Assembly (NCBI RefSeq): GCF_019402665.1
Contig: NZ_VSST01000040.1
Coordinates: forward strand, 36,143-100,142
Reading direction: 5' to 3'
DNA: 64,000 nt
DNA from: Bradyrhizobium canariense
GTDB lineage: Bacteria > Pseudomonadota > Alphaproteobacteria > Rhizobiales > Xanthobacteraceae
A program made the translations under genes and the position numbers. Below are positions 6,696 to 14,737 of the stretch, one piece after another; position 1 is the first letter of the stretch, and each line of letters opens with the position of its first letter. Below the pieces are notes generated by a model. It did no database searches and was not told the origin of the DNA. It worked only from the letters and a program-made list of their open reading frames with translations.

Positions 6696-9185
6696 CTACT
6701 TGTTCAGGCCGGCGGTGGGCGCGGCGCCGGCCGGCGTCGGTGCCACCGGCAAAGCAGAAGCCACCGAGCCCTTGATCATACGATCGGTTCCGACCGGCGA
6801 CGACGTGTCGACGCTTCCGCGCGTCACGAAATCCACTACATCTACCGGGTATTCAACCGGGTTGTCCGTGTGGATGAAGTGCCCGGTCTCCGGATAAATC
6901 TTGAGGATCGGCCGGTTGCCCGCATTGGTCATGCGTGTCATGAAGGGCGTGATGGCATCGCGTCCGAGATCCGTCAGTCCATTGAACGCCGGCGTCGGGA
7001 TGAACGGCTCCTTGTCGCCGAAGGCGAGAAAGATCGGAGCCTTGATCTGCGTGAGCCGCTCGTACAGGTTTTTCGGATCATCCTGCTGGAGCTCCGCTCC
7101 GATCGTGTAGACGTCGTAGATGAACACGTTGCACCACTGCTCGAGCTCCTTCGGATTGCCTTTAGTCAGCCCAACGCGCTGCTCGGTGTGGAAGCGGGCA
7201 TATTCGCTGTCGCTGAAGAAATAGCCGCTCTTCGCCGCGGACACCGCGCCAGTCTCCGGATCGCGTTTCTTGAAATAGAAGAAGTCGCGGATGTTCTGCT
7301 CGTCACGCGCCTTCTCGGCGGCCAGAATGCCGGTCTGGTCCCAGGTCGCCCTCCACTTGTCGAAGTCATGATCGAAGGCCGGGTCGAACAGCGGCGCCTT
7401 TTTGCCCTTGGCGATGGTGATCTCGCGAGGATATTCCTCGAGACCTGATGGCGCCTCCAGCGCGAGACCCTGCACTGCATCCGGCCAGGTCAGGGCATAA
7501 CCCATCACGAACTGACCGCCGAGCGAATGGCCGAGATAATACGCCTTCTTGACGCCGAGCTGGTTGACGACGAGATCGTAGATGACCTCGCGCATGTCCT
7601 GCATGGTGCGCGCCGGACTCTTGTCGAGATTGCCGGGTCCGGACATACCGTAATGCGGCAGGTCGGGCACGATCACGCGCAAGCCGCTACGCAGCGCATA
7701 CTGCATGATGTTGCCGTAGTGCCCGCCGAACGCGCCTTTGCCATGGACGATCACAAGGATCCTCGGATCCTTCTCCGTGCCGGCGTATTCATCCATGTAG
7801 CCGATCTGCCAGGAATTTCCGCCCTTGTCTTTGGCATTGGCGTATTTGACCGGATAGGGATAGGTCACGAACTCTTTCCAGAACGACTTTTTGGGGTCGA
7901 TGTTCTCGGCGACGCCGGGCACGCGATAATTCTTGTCAACGAATTTCTGCGCGCGGTCGAGGCTCGCCACATCATCCATGAAGGCAACGAACTTCGGGTC
8001 GTTCTTGCGCTGGTTGATGATCGGAAACACACCATAATGTGCGACCGGGCTTTCCTGAGCGATAAGGTCCGCACCGGGTACACGGTCGACAGCCTTCTGA
8101 GCCAACTTGAAGTTCAGCCACAGGTCGTTGGTAATGTGCATCACCAACGTGCGCGCCTGGATCCGGCCGAGATAAGCATTGATGTTGTGGGTCTCGCCGA
8201 CACGGTTGCGCCAGACCAGGTCGACCGCATCGTAAAGCTTGGCACGGTTGACGACGTTCAAAGCCGCCTTTTCGTTCGGGGGGTCCCAATAAAAAATTTC
8301 GGGCTGGACGGCGCCCCAATTCTGGGTCGTACGGAACGCAAAGTCATAGCCGGTCATGCCGAGGATCGACCAGCCGAACGCCACGCCCGGCATCGGATGC
8401 TTCTCTTTGGGCAGCTTGTAATAATCACCATTCGTTTCCTGCCACACCGGATCGGATTCGATCGCCGCGGTCATCATCTGGAATGTCCAGTTGCCGACAG
8501 GATCTTCCCCATCCGACTGCGTGGTGCCACCGATCGGCATCATTGCGCCGATATATTCGGGATGCATCACGCCCCAGACATAGGTCTGCGTGCCGCCCAT
8601 GGAAACGCCGGACACTAGGGCCACGCGCGCGACCTTCAGCCCGTCGCGCAGCATGCGATAATTGGCCTGGACCATGTCATAGTAGCTGTACTGCGGAAAC
8701 TTTACGCCGAGACCGTCCGAAGGTTTGCTGGCGCCCCAGGTTCCGAGCGGATCGACCATGATGACATAATAACGATCCGTATCGATGGGACGGCCGGGAC
8801 CAATAATTGGCACGGTGCCTGACAAGGCTGCTCCTTTGACCCACTGCTCGTACATGTCGGTGGCATCGCCGGAATAATATGAGTTGATGACGACGGCATT
8901 GGTGATCTCACCGGCGGCGTTGCGCCGCGGCGTACCGACCGCGATATAGGCGGTGTGCAATTTCCCGACGCCCAAAGATTCGAGCGTGACGCCGCCCTCG
9001 CCGCCATTCTCCCACTTCGAGGGATCGGCCAGATCGTACTTGCCCCCAAGTCGAAAATTCGCGATCTCGTAGGTCTTCTTCAGCCCGTCATGCTGCATCT
9101 GCGACGAGCGGCGCGTGAAGGGCTGCGCAACCGCGAGCGATGTCCCGATCAACAGCAACAGCAGGCTGATGAGATATCGCCGCAT
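6696..9185 (-). CDS. Exported protein with two tandem alpha/beta-hydrolase domains
   Basis: An 829-residue protein. The start at 9185 is preferred over 9203 because it has GGGAG upstream and directly begins a signal peptide (MRRYLISLLLLLIGTSLAVA). The first hydrolase domain resembles homoserine-acetyltransferase-like enzymes, with nucleophile elbow SGVSMGG near residue 185. The second begins at ILVIVHGKGAFGG near residue 470 and has its own elbow GHSLGG near residue 548, a later GDKEPFIP acid segment and a PETGHFIH histidine. Two complete-looking catalytic cores in one secreted protein is unusual. It heads a leftward operon with another hydrolase and a phasin. A FixK-type box lies 80 bases upstream. 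Periplasmic or extracellular polyester or ester hydrolysis is a guess. Confidence 0.85.
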   Translation of the reverse strand: MRRYLISLLLLLIGTSLAVAQPFTRRSSQMQHDGLKKTYEIANFRLGGKYDLADPSKWENGGEGGVTLESLGVGKLHTAYIAVGTPRRNAAGEITNAVVINSYYSGDATDMYEQWVKGAALSGTVPIIGPGRPIDTDRYYVIMVDPLGTWGASKPSDGLGVKFPQYSYYDMVQANYRMLRDGLKVARVALVSGVSMGGTQTYVWGVMHPEYIGAMMPIGGTTQSDGEDPVGNWTFQMMTAAIESDPVWQETNGDYYKLPKEKHPMPGVAFGWSILGMTGYDFAFRTTQNWGAVQPEIFYWDPPNEKAALNVVNRAKLYDAVDLVWRNRVGETHNINAYLGRIQARTLVMHITNDLWLNFKLAQKAVDRVPGADLIAQESPVAHYGVFPIINQRKNDPKFVAFMDDVASLDRAQKFVDKNYRVPGVAENIDPKKSFWKEFVTYPYPVKYANAKDKGGNSWQIGYMDEYAGTEKDPRILVIVHGKGAFGGHYGNIMQYALRSGLRVIVPDLPHYGMSGPGNLDKSPARTMQDMREVIYDLVVNQLGVKKAYYLGHSLGGQFVMGYALTWPDAVQGLALEAPSGLEEYPREITIAKGKKAPLFDPAFDHDFDKWRATWDQTGILAAEKARDEQNIRDFFYFKKRDPETGAVSAAKSGYFFSDSEYARFHTEQRVGLTKGNPKELEQWCNVFIYDVYTIGAELQQDDPKNLYERLTQIKAPIFLAFGDKEPFIPTPAFNGLTDLGRDAITPFMTRMTNAGNRPILKIYPETGHFIHTDNPVEYPVDVVDFVTRGSVDTSSPVGTDRMIKGSVASALPVAPTPAGAAPTAGLNK

Positions 9186-9264
9186 GACATGTCTCCCGAC
9201 CATGGCGAATTCCTCCGGCAGGCTTTGATTTTGCCAAACGCTAGGAGAGGACGCGGCGCGACCC

Positions 9265-9278
9265 TTGATCTAGCGCAA
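9265..9278. promoter_or_regulatory. FixK/FNR-type box between divergent hydrolase operons
   Basis: TTGATCTAGCGCAA fits the TTG(A/C)-N6-(T/G)CAA pattern bound by FixK/FNR-type regulators. It lies between the leftward hydrolase-phasin operon (start 9185) and the rightward hydrolase gene (start 9340). A class II start about 41 bases from the centre would give leaders of about 45 and 27 bases, so it could serve both directions. Confidence 0.65.
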
Positions 9279-9339
9279 GGGAATTCGCACTGCCCGCGCG
9301 AGTGTCTTGGCACCGAATTACATGCCGGACGCCGCGATG

Positions 9340-10263
9340 CCTTTCCTCACGCACGGCTCCTACCGGATCCGGTATGAGCTCGACGGTCCTGTGACGGCGC
9401 CAGCCTACGTGCTGGTCAATGGACTGACTCAATACTCCGAACTGTGGACCGCTTACCGAGACGCGCTAATCGCACGGGGATTTCGCGTTGCGACATTCGA
9501 TCTGCTCGGCCAGGGCGCCTCCGACAAGCCGACGCTCTTCATCAATCAGGACGACCATGTCCTTGCGCTGCATCGCCTGATCGAAATGCTCGGTGAAGGT
9601 CCGGTCTTCCTCAGTGGAATCAGCTTCGGTGGCCTGATCGCGCTGCGCTACGCGATCGAGCATTGGAGGCGCCTCTCGGGTCTGGTGCCAATGAGTTGCT
9701 TTGCCGAGCTTTCGCCTCAACTTCTCCTGATCGGCAACGCACTACGCACCGGCCTAATTCTGGGTGGAACCGGCTATCTCCAGGATCTGCTGCTGCCGAT
9801 GAATCTGTCCGATGAATGGTTGAAGCCGCTGTTGGATAAGCTCGACGGTGTCAAGCGGCAGGGCTGGCTGGTCAATGACCTCTACGCGCTGCAGAACCTG
9901 ATGGAGTCGTTCCTCGACTTCCAGCCGCTGACGCCGCAACTCGCCTCGATCGCCGTCCCAACCATGATCCTGAACGGAGAGTTCGACTTCCTGACGCCGC
10001 GTGCCCTCCACGAGACGCTGCGAGTCGGAATCCCCAACAGCGCGCTCGTGATCATCCCGGGCGCCTATCACGCTTTCACGTTGGAAAAGGGTGCGCTCAC
10101 AGCCGACCTGCTCGCGCGCTTCGCCGATGACGTGCTGGCCGGACGCTGGCAAGGTAACAAAGCGGTCTGGATTGCGCCCGAAGACCCTGGTGGTGAGCTC
10201 ACTCCATTTCCCGCCAGCTACGACCATCTGCGTGCCATCCCCGTCCAGAGGACCCGGGCATGA
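9340..10263 (+). CDS. Alpha/beta hydrolase
   Basis: A 307-residue alpha/beta hydrolase. LVNGLTQYSELW near residue 29 is the oxyanion segment. SGISFGG near residue 88 is the nucleophile elbow, NGEFDFLTP near residue 212 holds the likely Asp, and GAYHAFTLE near residue 240 the likely His. Earlier in-frame starts at 9307 and 9322 lie so close to the FixK-type box (9265-9278) that a leader would be very short, so the ATG at 9340 is chosen. Its stop overlaps the start of the next gene by 4 bases. The substrate is unknown; the neighbourhood is acyl-CoA and PHA-type metabolism. Confidence 0.85.
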   Translation, partial: PFLTHGSYRIRYELDGPVTAPAYVLVNGLTQYSELWTAYRDALIARGFRVATFDLLGQGASDKPTLFINQDDHVLALHRLIEMLGEGPVFLSGISFGGLIALRYAIEHWRRLSGLVPMSCFAELSPQLLLIGNALRTGLILGGTGYLQDLLLPMNLSDEWLKPLLDKLDGVKRQGWLVNDLYALQNLMESFLDFQPLTPQLASIAVPTMILNGEFDFLTPRALHETLRVGIPNSALVIIPGAYHAFTLEKGALTADLLARFADDVLAGRWQGNKAVWIAPEDPGGELTPFPASYDHLRAIPVQRTRA

Positions 10264-10853
10264 GCGGACTTCTCGGACCACTCGACTCCGAAGGCCGCGT
10301 GCCGCACAGCCAGCAGACTCGCGTCGCCGCTTTCCTGATCTCGGCCCATGGCGCTCTCGCAAGGCAATTCGCCCTCGCCCTGCCGGCGAAGTTCGAGGCC
10401 GGCTGGCAGACAGAATTGAACGCTCAGTTCTACCGAGAGAGCGAGATCGTGTCGCTTCTGATGCGCGCAACCACATGGGTGCCGGACCTCGCCCTGGGCT
10501 ATATGGCCATATCCTGGGAGGCCGCCTGGCTTCCGACGCCGAACGAAGGCATTGCCGATCGCATTCTTTGGCAAGCAGTCCACCTCGCCACGCTCGCGCA
10601 TGCCGTCCACGCCGGGATCCGGCCAGCGGCGTTACTACCGCTTGAGGCAAACCCGAATGACCCCTTCGTGATGGCGCTACGCCGCATCGAGTTCGAGAGC
10701 GGACGTCTGTTGCAGGCGCAAATCCTGTTCCTGAAAGGTCCCGACCTGTTACCCTTCCGTGGCACCGTCAGCACAGTCCTGGAAAGCCGACACACCGAAC
10801 TGCGCAAGCTCTGGCACGACGCGCTCGCGAGCGTGGGAATCGTCCGCGAATGA
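10260..10853 (+). CDS. Uncharacterised protein coupled to an alpha/beta hydrolase
   Basis: A 197-residue protein not recognised. It has no signal peptide or clear membrane segment and looks largely helical (for example the stretch starting AAFLISAHGALARQ, and VMALRRIEFESGRLLQAQ). The ATG overlaps the hydrolase stop (ATGA), so it is translated with it. A FixK-type box for the downstream CoA-transferase begins only 10 bases after its stop. A granule- or hydrolase-associated partner is possible, but nothing in the sequence proves it. Confidence 0.75.
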   Translation: MSGLLGPLDSEGRVPHSQQTRVAAFLISAHGALARQFALALPAKFEAGWQTELNAQFYRESEIVSLLMRATTWVPDLALGYMAISWEAAWLPTPNEGIADRILWQAVHLATLAHAVHAGIRPAALLPLEANPNDPFVMALRRIEFESGRLLQAQILFLKGPDLLPFRGTVSTVLESRHTELRKLWHDALASVGIVRE

Positions 10854-10862
10854 TGCGGAGCC

Positions 10863-10876
10863 TTGACGCAGATCAA
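10863..10876. promoter_or_regulatory. FixK/FNR-type box upstream of the CoA-transferase operon
   Basis: TTGACGCAGATCAA is a full match to TTGA-N6-TCAA. It lies 66 bases upstream of the ATG at 10943. It falls inside the upstream part of the longer open frame that begins at 10850, which argues that the long frame is not the real gene start. Confidence 0.7.
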
Positions 10877-10942
10877 AGCAGCGCGATTTCCGCCCTCCAG
10901 CATTCATCGACGCCCTGCACGCGCCGACCGGAGTTCTCCCTC

Positions 10943-11590
10943 ATGAAGGCCATCTCCCTCGAAGAAGCCGTCGCAATGATCCCGGTCGGCGCGAGTGTCA
11001 TGGTCGGCGGATTCATGGGTGTCGGAACACCGGAGCGCCTGCTCGACGAGGTGGTGCGGCAGAAGAAGGGCGGTCTGTCGCTGATCTGCAATGATGCGGC
11101 GATCCCCGGCAAGGGCGTCGGCAAGCTGTTCGATGCTGCGCTGGTCGCGCGATTGACCGCAACGCATATCGGTCTCAATGCGAAGGCACAGCAGCAGATG
11201 CTGGCAAACCAGATCACCGTCGATCTGGTACCCCAGGGAACCTTCGTCGAGCGCATTCGTGCGGGTGGATGCGGGCTAGGTGGAGTTCTGACGCCAACCG
11301 GCGTCGGCACGCTGGTTGCGCAGGGCAAGCGCGAGATCGAAGTCGACGGAAAGCCTTTTCTGCTGGAGACAGCCTTGCGTGCACAGTTTGCGCTAGTGCA
11401 CGCCTTCCTTGCCGACTACCTCGGCAACTTGGCGTACGCACTGACCTCGCGCAACTTCAATCCAGTCATGGCGATGGCCGCCGACACCGTGATCGTCACC
11501 GCGGAGAACATTGTGCCAATCGGCGTGATCGCGCCCGACCACGTCGTGACCCCGGCGCCGCTCGTCGACTACCTCATTACAAACGGGTGA
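10943..11590 (+). CDS. scoA: 3-oxoacid CoA-transferase subunit A
   Basis: A 215-residue alpha subunit of a succinyl-CoA/acetoacetate-type CoA-transferase. ASVMVGGFMGVGTPERLLDE at residues 13-32 is the family's glycine-rich CoA-site segment, and NDAAIPGKGVGKL and GGVLTPTGVGTLVAQGK are further conserved blocks. It makes a heterodimer with the next gene product, 4 bases downstream. The likely reaction is acetoacetate or acetate activation with exchange of CoA. The name atoD would fit equally; the substrate is not determined. The ATG at 10943 begins a normal family N-terminus (MKAISLEEAV). Confidence 0.9.
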   Translation: MKAISLEEAVAMIPVGASVMVGGFMGVGTPERLLDEVVRQKKGGLSLICNDAAIPGKGVGKLFDAALVARLTATHIGLNAKAQQQMLANQITVDLVPQGTFVERIRAGGCGLGGVLTPTGVGTLVAQGKREIEVDGKPFLLETALRAQFALVHAFLADYLGNLAYALTSRNFNPVMAMAADTVIVTAENIVPIGVIAPDHVVTPAPLVDYLITNG

Positions 11591-11594
11591 CGAC

Positions 11595-12245
11595 ATGGAT
11601 CCGCAGATCATCATCGCCCGGCGCGTCGCCAAGGAGCTTCGGAGCGGCGACCTCGTCAATCTCGGCATCGGTATCCCGACGCTCGTCGCGAACTACGTTC
11701 CAACGGACCTGAAGGTATTCTTCCAGTCGGAAAACGGCCTGATCGGAACGGGGCCTATCCCCGAGCAAGGCCTGGCGCATCCGACGCTAACGGACGCAGG
11801 GGGGCGCCCGATTAGCGCGCTGCCCGGGGCCTCGACCTTCGACAGCGCGATGTCGTTCGGACTGATCCGCGGCGGCCATGTCGACGTCACGGTGCTTGGC
11901 GGCCTTCAAGTCGATGCCCATGGCCATCTCGCCAACTGGATGATCCCGGGCAAGATGGTTCCCGGCATGGGCGGCGCCATGGATCTCGTGAGCGGCGCGA
12001 AGCGGGTCATCGTCGCCATGCAGCACGCAGCAAAGGGCAAGTCGAAGATTGTTGCGAAATGCAGCTTGCCGCTCACCTCGGCGCGGCCAGTGAATCTAGT
12101 CGTCACCGACATGGCTGTGATCGGCTTTGCCGATGGCACGGCGACGCTTCTTGAGACCGCGCCGGGCGTCACGATCGGCGAAGTGATGGCTGCGACTGAA
12201 GCCGACCTTCTCGTCGGCGACCATGTCCCGGAGATGATGATCTGA
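11595..12245 (+). CDS. scoB: 3-oxoacid CoA-transferase subunit B
   Basis: A 216-residue beta subunit of the same CoA-transferase. NLGIGIPTLVANYVP near residue 22 and SENGLIGTGP near residue 50 are diagnostic. The Glu in SENG is the catalytic residue that forms the glutamyl-CoA intermediate in this family. The product of the neighbouring hydratase or of polymer breakdown could feed this enzyme. It could also be named atoA. The next gene (MaoC) starts 11 bases after the stop. Confidence 0.92.
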   Translation: MDPQIIIARRVAKELRSGDLVNLGIGIPTLVANYVPTDLKVFFQSENGLIGTGPIPEQGLAHPTLTDAGGRPISALPGASTFDSAMSFGLIRGGHVDVTVLGGLQVDAHGHLANWMIPGKMVPGMGGAMDLVSGAKRVIVAMQHAAKGKSKIVAKCSLPLTSARPVNLVVTDMAVIGFADGTATLLETAPGVTIGEVMAATEADLLVGDHVPEMMI

Positions 12246-12256
12246 AGGTGAAGGAC

Positions 12257-12715
12257 ATGCGGATATTCGGCAATTTTGATGAGATAAGATCTGCGGTCGG
12301 TACCGAAATCGGCGCTAGCGACTGGATCGAGGTAACGCAGGACCGGATCAACAAGTTTGCGGAAGCGACCTGCGATGAACAGTGGATCCATGTCGACCAG
12401 GAGCGCGCGAGGAAAGAAATGCCCGGCGGCACCACCATCGCCCATGGCATGCTGTCCCTGGCGCTGGCACCGATGTTCATCCGCTCGGTGATGGGGTTAA
12501 AAGGCCTCCGAAACACCCTGAACTACGGCGCCGACAGGATCAGGTACCTTTCGCCGGTCCCGGCGGGCTCAAAGCTGCGTGGCCGCGTCAGCGTTGCTGA
12601 GACGGAGGATGTCCCTCCCGACGGGCTGCGCGTGAACTATCATCTGGTCATCGAGATCGAAGGCGGCAATCGACCGGCCTGCGTGGCCGAGCTAATCGCC
12701 CTGCACTATCGCTGA
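12257..12715 (+). CDS. MaoC-family (R)-specific enoyl-CoA hydratase, NodN-like
   Basis: A 152-residue hot-dog-fold hydratase. CDEQWIHVDQERA near residues 38-50 is the active-site block with conserved Asp and His, followed by TTIAHGMLSLAL. The ATG at 12257 is preferred over the GTG at 12248 because AAGG lies at normal spacing. NodN-like MaoC proteins interconvert crotonyl-type enoyl-CoA and (R)-3-hydroxyacyl-CoA, the monomer of polyhydroxyalkanoate. Co-transcription with the CoA-transferase supports a link between PHA monomers and acetoacetate. It ends 17 bases before the convergent fabI gene. Confidence 0.88.
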   Translation: MRIFGNFDEIRSAVGTEIGASDWIEVTQDRINKFAEATCDEQWIHVDQERARKEMPGGTTIAHGMLSLALAPMFIRSVMGLKGLRNTLNYGADRIRYLSPVPAGSKLRGRVSVAETEDVPPDGLRVNYHLVIEIEGGNRPACVAELIALHYR

Positions 12716-12732
12716 GTCGCATCCCGTCCCCT

Positions 12733-13521
12733 TCAGTCGATGATGTGATAACCACCATCAATATAAAGAACGCTTCCTGTAATGAGCTTGGCGCCGTCGA
12801 GCGCGAGAAATGCCGTGGCGTTGCCGACGTCTTCAATGCTGACCAGGCTGCGCGACGGGGCCTTGGATTGCGCCTTGTCCATCAGTTCGTCGAACTCTGG
12901 AATGCCTGATGCCGCTCGCGTAGCCAGCGGCCCGGGCGAAATCGCGTGCACGCGGATGCCCTTCGGCCCAAGCTCGGCGGCGATGTAGCGGACGGAGGCT
13001 TCGAGCGCCGCCTTGGCCACACCCATCACATTGTAGTTTTCGACCACCATCTGGCTGCCGTAATAGGTCATCGTGAACATGGTGCCGCCGTTCTTCATCA
13101 GCGGCTCGGCCAAATGCGCCATGCGCATGAAGGACCAGCAGGAGACCTCCATCGTCTTCAGGAAGCCGTCGCGACCGACGTCCACCACACGTCCGTGCAA
13201 GGCTTCCTTCGGTGAGAATGCGATCGAGTGCAGCAGGAAATCGAGCTGGCCCCAGTCCCTCTCGACCCGGGCAAATACTTCTTCGGTCTGCCCCTCCGTC
13301 ATTACATCGAGTGGCATGAAAATAGACGCCTCAAGTGCCTGGGCAAGAGGCTCGACGTGCTTCTTCGCGCGGTCGTTCAGGTAAGTGACGGCTAGATCGG
13401 CACCAAGCGCACGAAAGGCCTTGGCGCATCCCCATGCGATCGACTGGTCGTTGGCGATGCCCACGACGAGGCCTTTTTTCCCCTTCAGGGCAATCTTGGT
13501 ATCCGGAAATACGGGAATCAT
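12733..13521 (-). CDS. fabI: Enoyl-[acyl-carrier-protein] reductase (NADH), FabI type
   Basis: A 262-residue short-chain-dehydrogenase fold enzyme. GIANDQSIAWGCAKA near residue 21 is the FabI-type cofactor loop, and LLHSIAFSPKEAL near residue 92 is typical of FabI. The catalytic Tyr-X6-Lys appears as YNVMGVAK near residue 157. The ATG at 13521 has AGGAGAGG upstream and overlaps the ackA stop by 4 bases. FabI completes fatty-acid elongation. Placement as the last gene of a pta-ackA operon is odd for a housekeeping copy and suggests a paralogue used under the operon's inducing condition. Confidence 0.93.
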   Translation of the reverse strand: MIPVFPDTKIALKGKKGLVVGIANDQSIAWGCAKAFRALGADLAVTYLNDRAKKHVEPLAQALEASIFMPLDVMTEGQTEEVFARVERDWGQLDFLLHSIAFSPKEALHGRVVDVGRDGFLKTMEVSCWSFMRMAHLAEPLMKNGGTMFTMTYYGSQMVVENYNVMGVAKAALEASVRYIAAELGPKGIRVHAISPGPLATRAASGIPEFDELMDKAQSKAPSRSLVSIEDVGNATAFLALDGAKLITGSVLYIDGGYHIID

Positions 13522-14732
13522 GATGCCCTCTCCTGTCTTTGATCGGTCGATGTTCTGTTCATCAGCACTGAGAGAGTGTGCTGCGCGATCATCAGCTCCT
13601 CGTCGGTCGGCACCACATAGACTGGAATGCGACTGTCGGGACCCGAGATCAGCTGTGAGTGGCGCGTATTCTCGGCTTGATTGAGGGTGACGCCCAGCCA
13701 CGCAAGCTGGCCAGCGACATGCGCGCGAATTGTTGCGGAGTTTTCGCCGATACCAGCCGTAAACACAAAGGCGTCCAGCCCCTGCAGCGCTGCGGCAAGC
13801 ATGCCGGCACTGAGGCCTATGCGATAGCAGAAATATTCGACGGCCAGTCTGGCTCTCGGATCGTCACTGCTCTCCAGCACGCGCATATCGTTGCTGACGC
13901 CGGATAACCCCTTCAAGCCGCAATCGCGGTAAAGGAAGTTCTGGATGTTGGAGGCAGACATCCCCTTCTCGGAAATGAGATAGAGCACCACCCCAGGGTC
14001 GATCTGACCAGGGCGGGTTCCCATCGGAAGCCCGTCGAGAGCGGTGAAGCCCATAGTGCTTTCGACGCTTCGTCCCACGCTGAGAGCGCACATCGAGGCG
14101 CCGCTTCCGAGGTGAGCGACGATAATCCGCCCATTCGCAACTTTCGGCGCGACCTTTGGCAAGGTCTTCGCAATGTACTCGTAAGAGAGACCGTGAAAGC
14201 CGTAGCGGCGCACGCCCTCGGCATAAAGATGATGTGGAATCGCATAATGATCGGCCACCGCGCTATGTGTGCGATGAAATGCGGTATCGAAACAGGCGAC
14301 CTGCGGAAGCTCCGGGAAATTGCCGAGAATCGAGCGGATCGGCGCCAGATTATGGGGTTGATGCAGCGGCGCGAGCGCGATGTACCGCTCCAGCCGGGTC
14401 ACGACACCATGATCGAGCTGGATCGGCCGATCGTAGTCCGGGCCACCGTGAACGACGCGATGACCGACCGCGATCGGGTGAATGCGTTGCTCGTCCCGCA
14501 ACCAGGCGCCGGCAATGTCCATCGCGGCCGGAACATCCGGCACCGCCTCGATCGGATAGGCGCGATCCGCAACCGGATCGCCGGTGGAGCCACTCGCGCG
14601 CAAACGCGGGCGGCTGCCGATCCCATCCATCTGCCCTTTCAGCTGTCGCCGCAATATTCCGTCCCCCTCGATCGAGTAGACCTGGAACTTGACGCTGGAG
14701 GAGCCGGCATTGACCACAAGGATGGTGTCCAT
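13518..14732 (-). CDS. ackA: Acetate/propionate kinase
   Basis: A 404-residue ASKHA-fold kinase. It has LVVNAGSSSVKFQVY at the N-terminus, HRVVHGG with the substrate-binding Arg, CFDTAFHRTH with the catalytic Asp, YGFHGLSYEY and GTRPGQIDPG, all family signatures. It transfers phosphate from acetyl phosphate to ADP, giving acetate and ATP, and pairs with Pta encoded just upstream (5-base gap). The start at 14732 gives the standard N-terminus; upstream frame to 14801 overlaps pta and is rejected. The operon has a FixK-type box before its first gene, consistent with ATP production when oxygen is low. Confidence 0.93.
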   Translation of the reverse strand: MDTILVVNAGSSSVKFQVYSIEGDGILRRQLKGQMDGIGSRPRLRASGSTGDPVADRAYPIEAVPDVPAAMDIAGAWLRDEQRIHPIAVGHRVVHGGPDYDRPIQLDHGVVTRLERYIALAPLHQPHNLAPIRSILGNFPELPQVACFDTAFHRTHSAVADHYAIPHHLYAEGVRRYGFHGLSYEYIAKTLPKVAPKVANGRIIVAHLGSGASMCALSVGRSVESTMGFTALDGLPMGTRPGQIDPGVVLYLISEKGMSASNIQNFLYRDCGLKGLSGVSNDMRVLESSDDPRARLAVEYFCYRIGLSAGMLAAALQGLDAFVFTAGIGENSATIRAHVAGQLAWLGVTLNQAENTRHSQLISGPDSRIPVYVVPTDEELMIAQHTLSVLMNRTSTDQRQERAS

Positions 14733-14737
14733 GGCGT

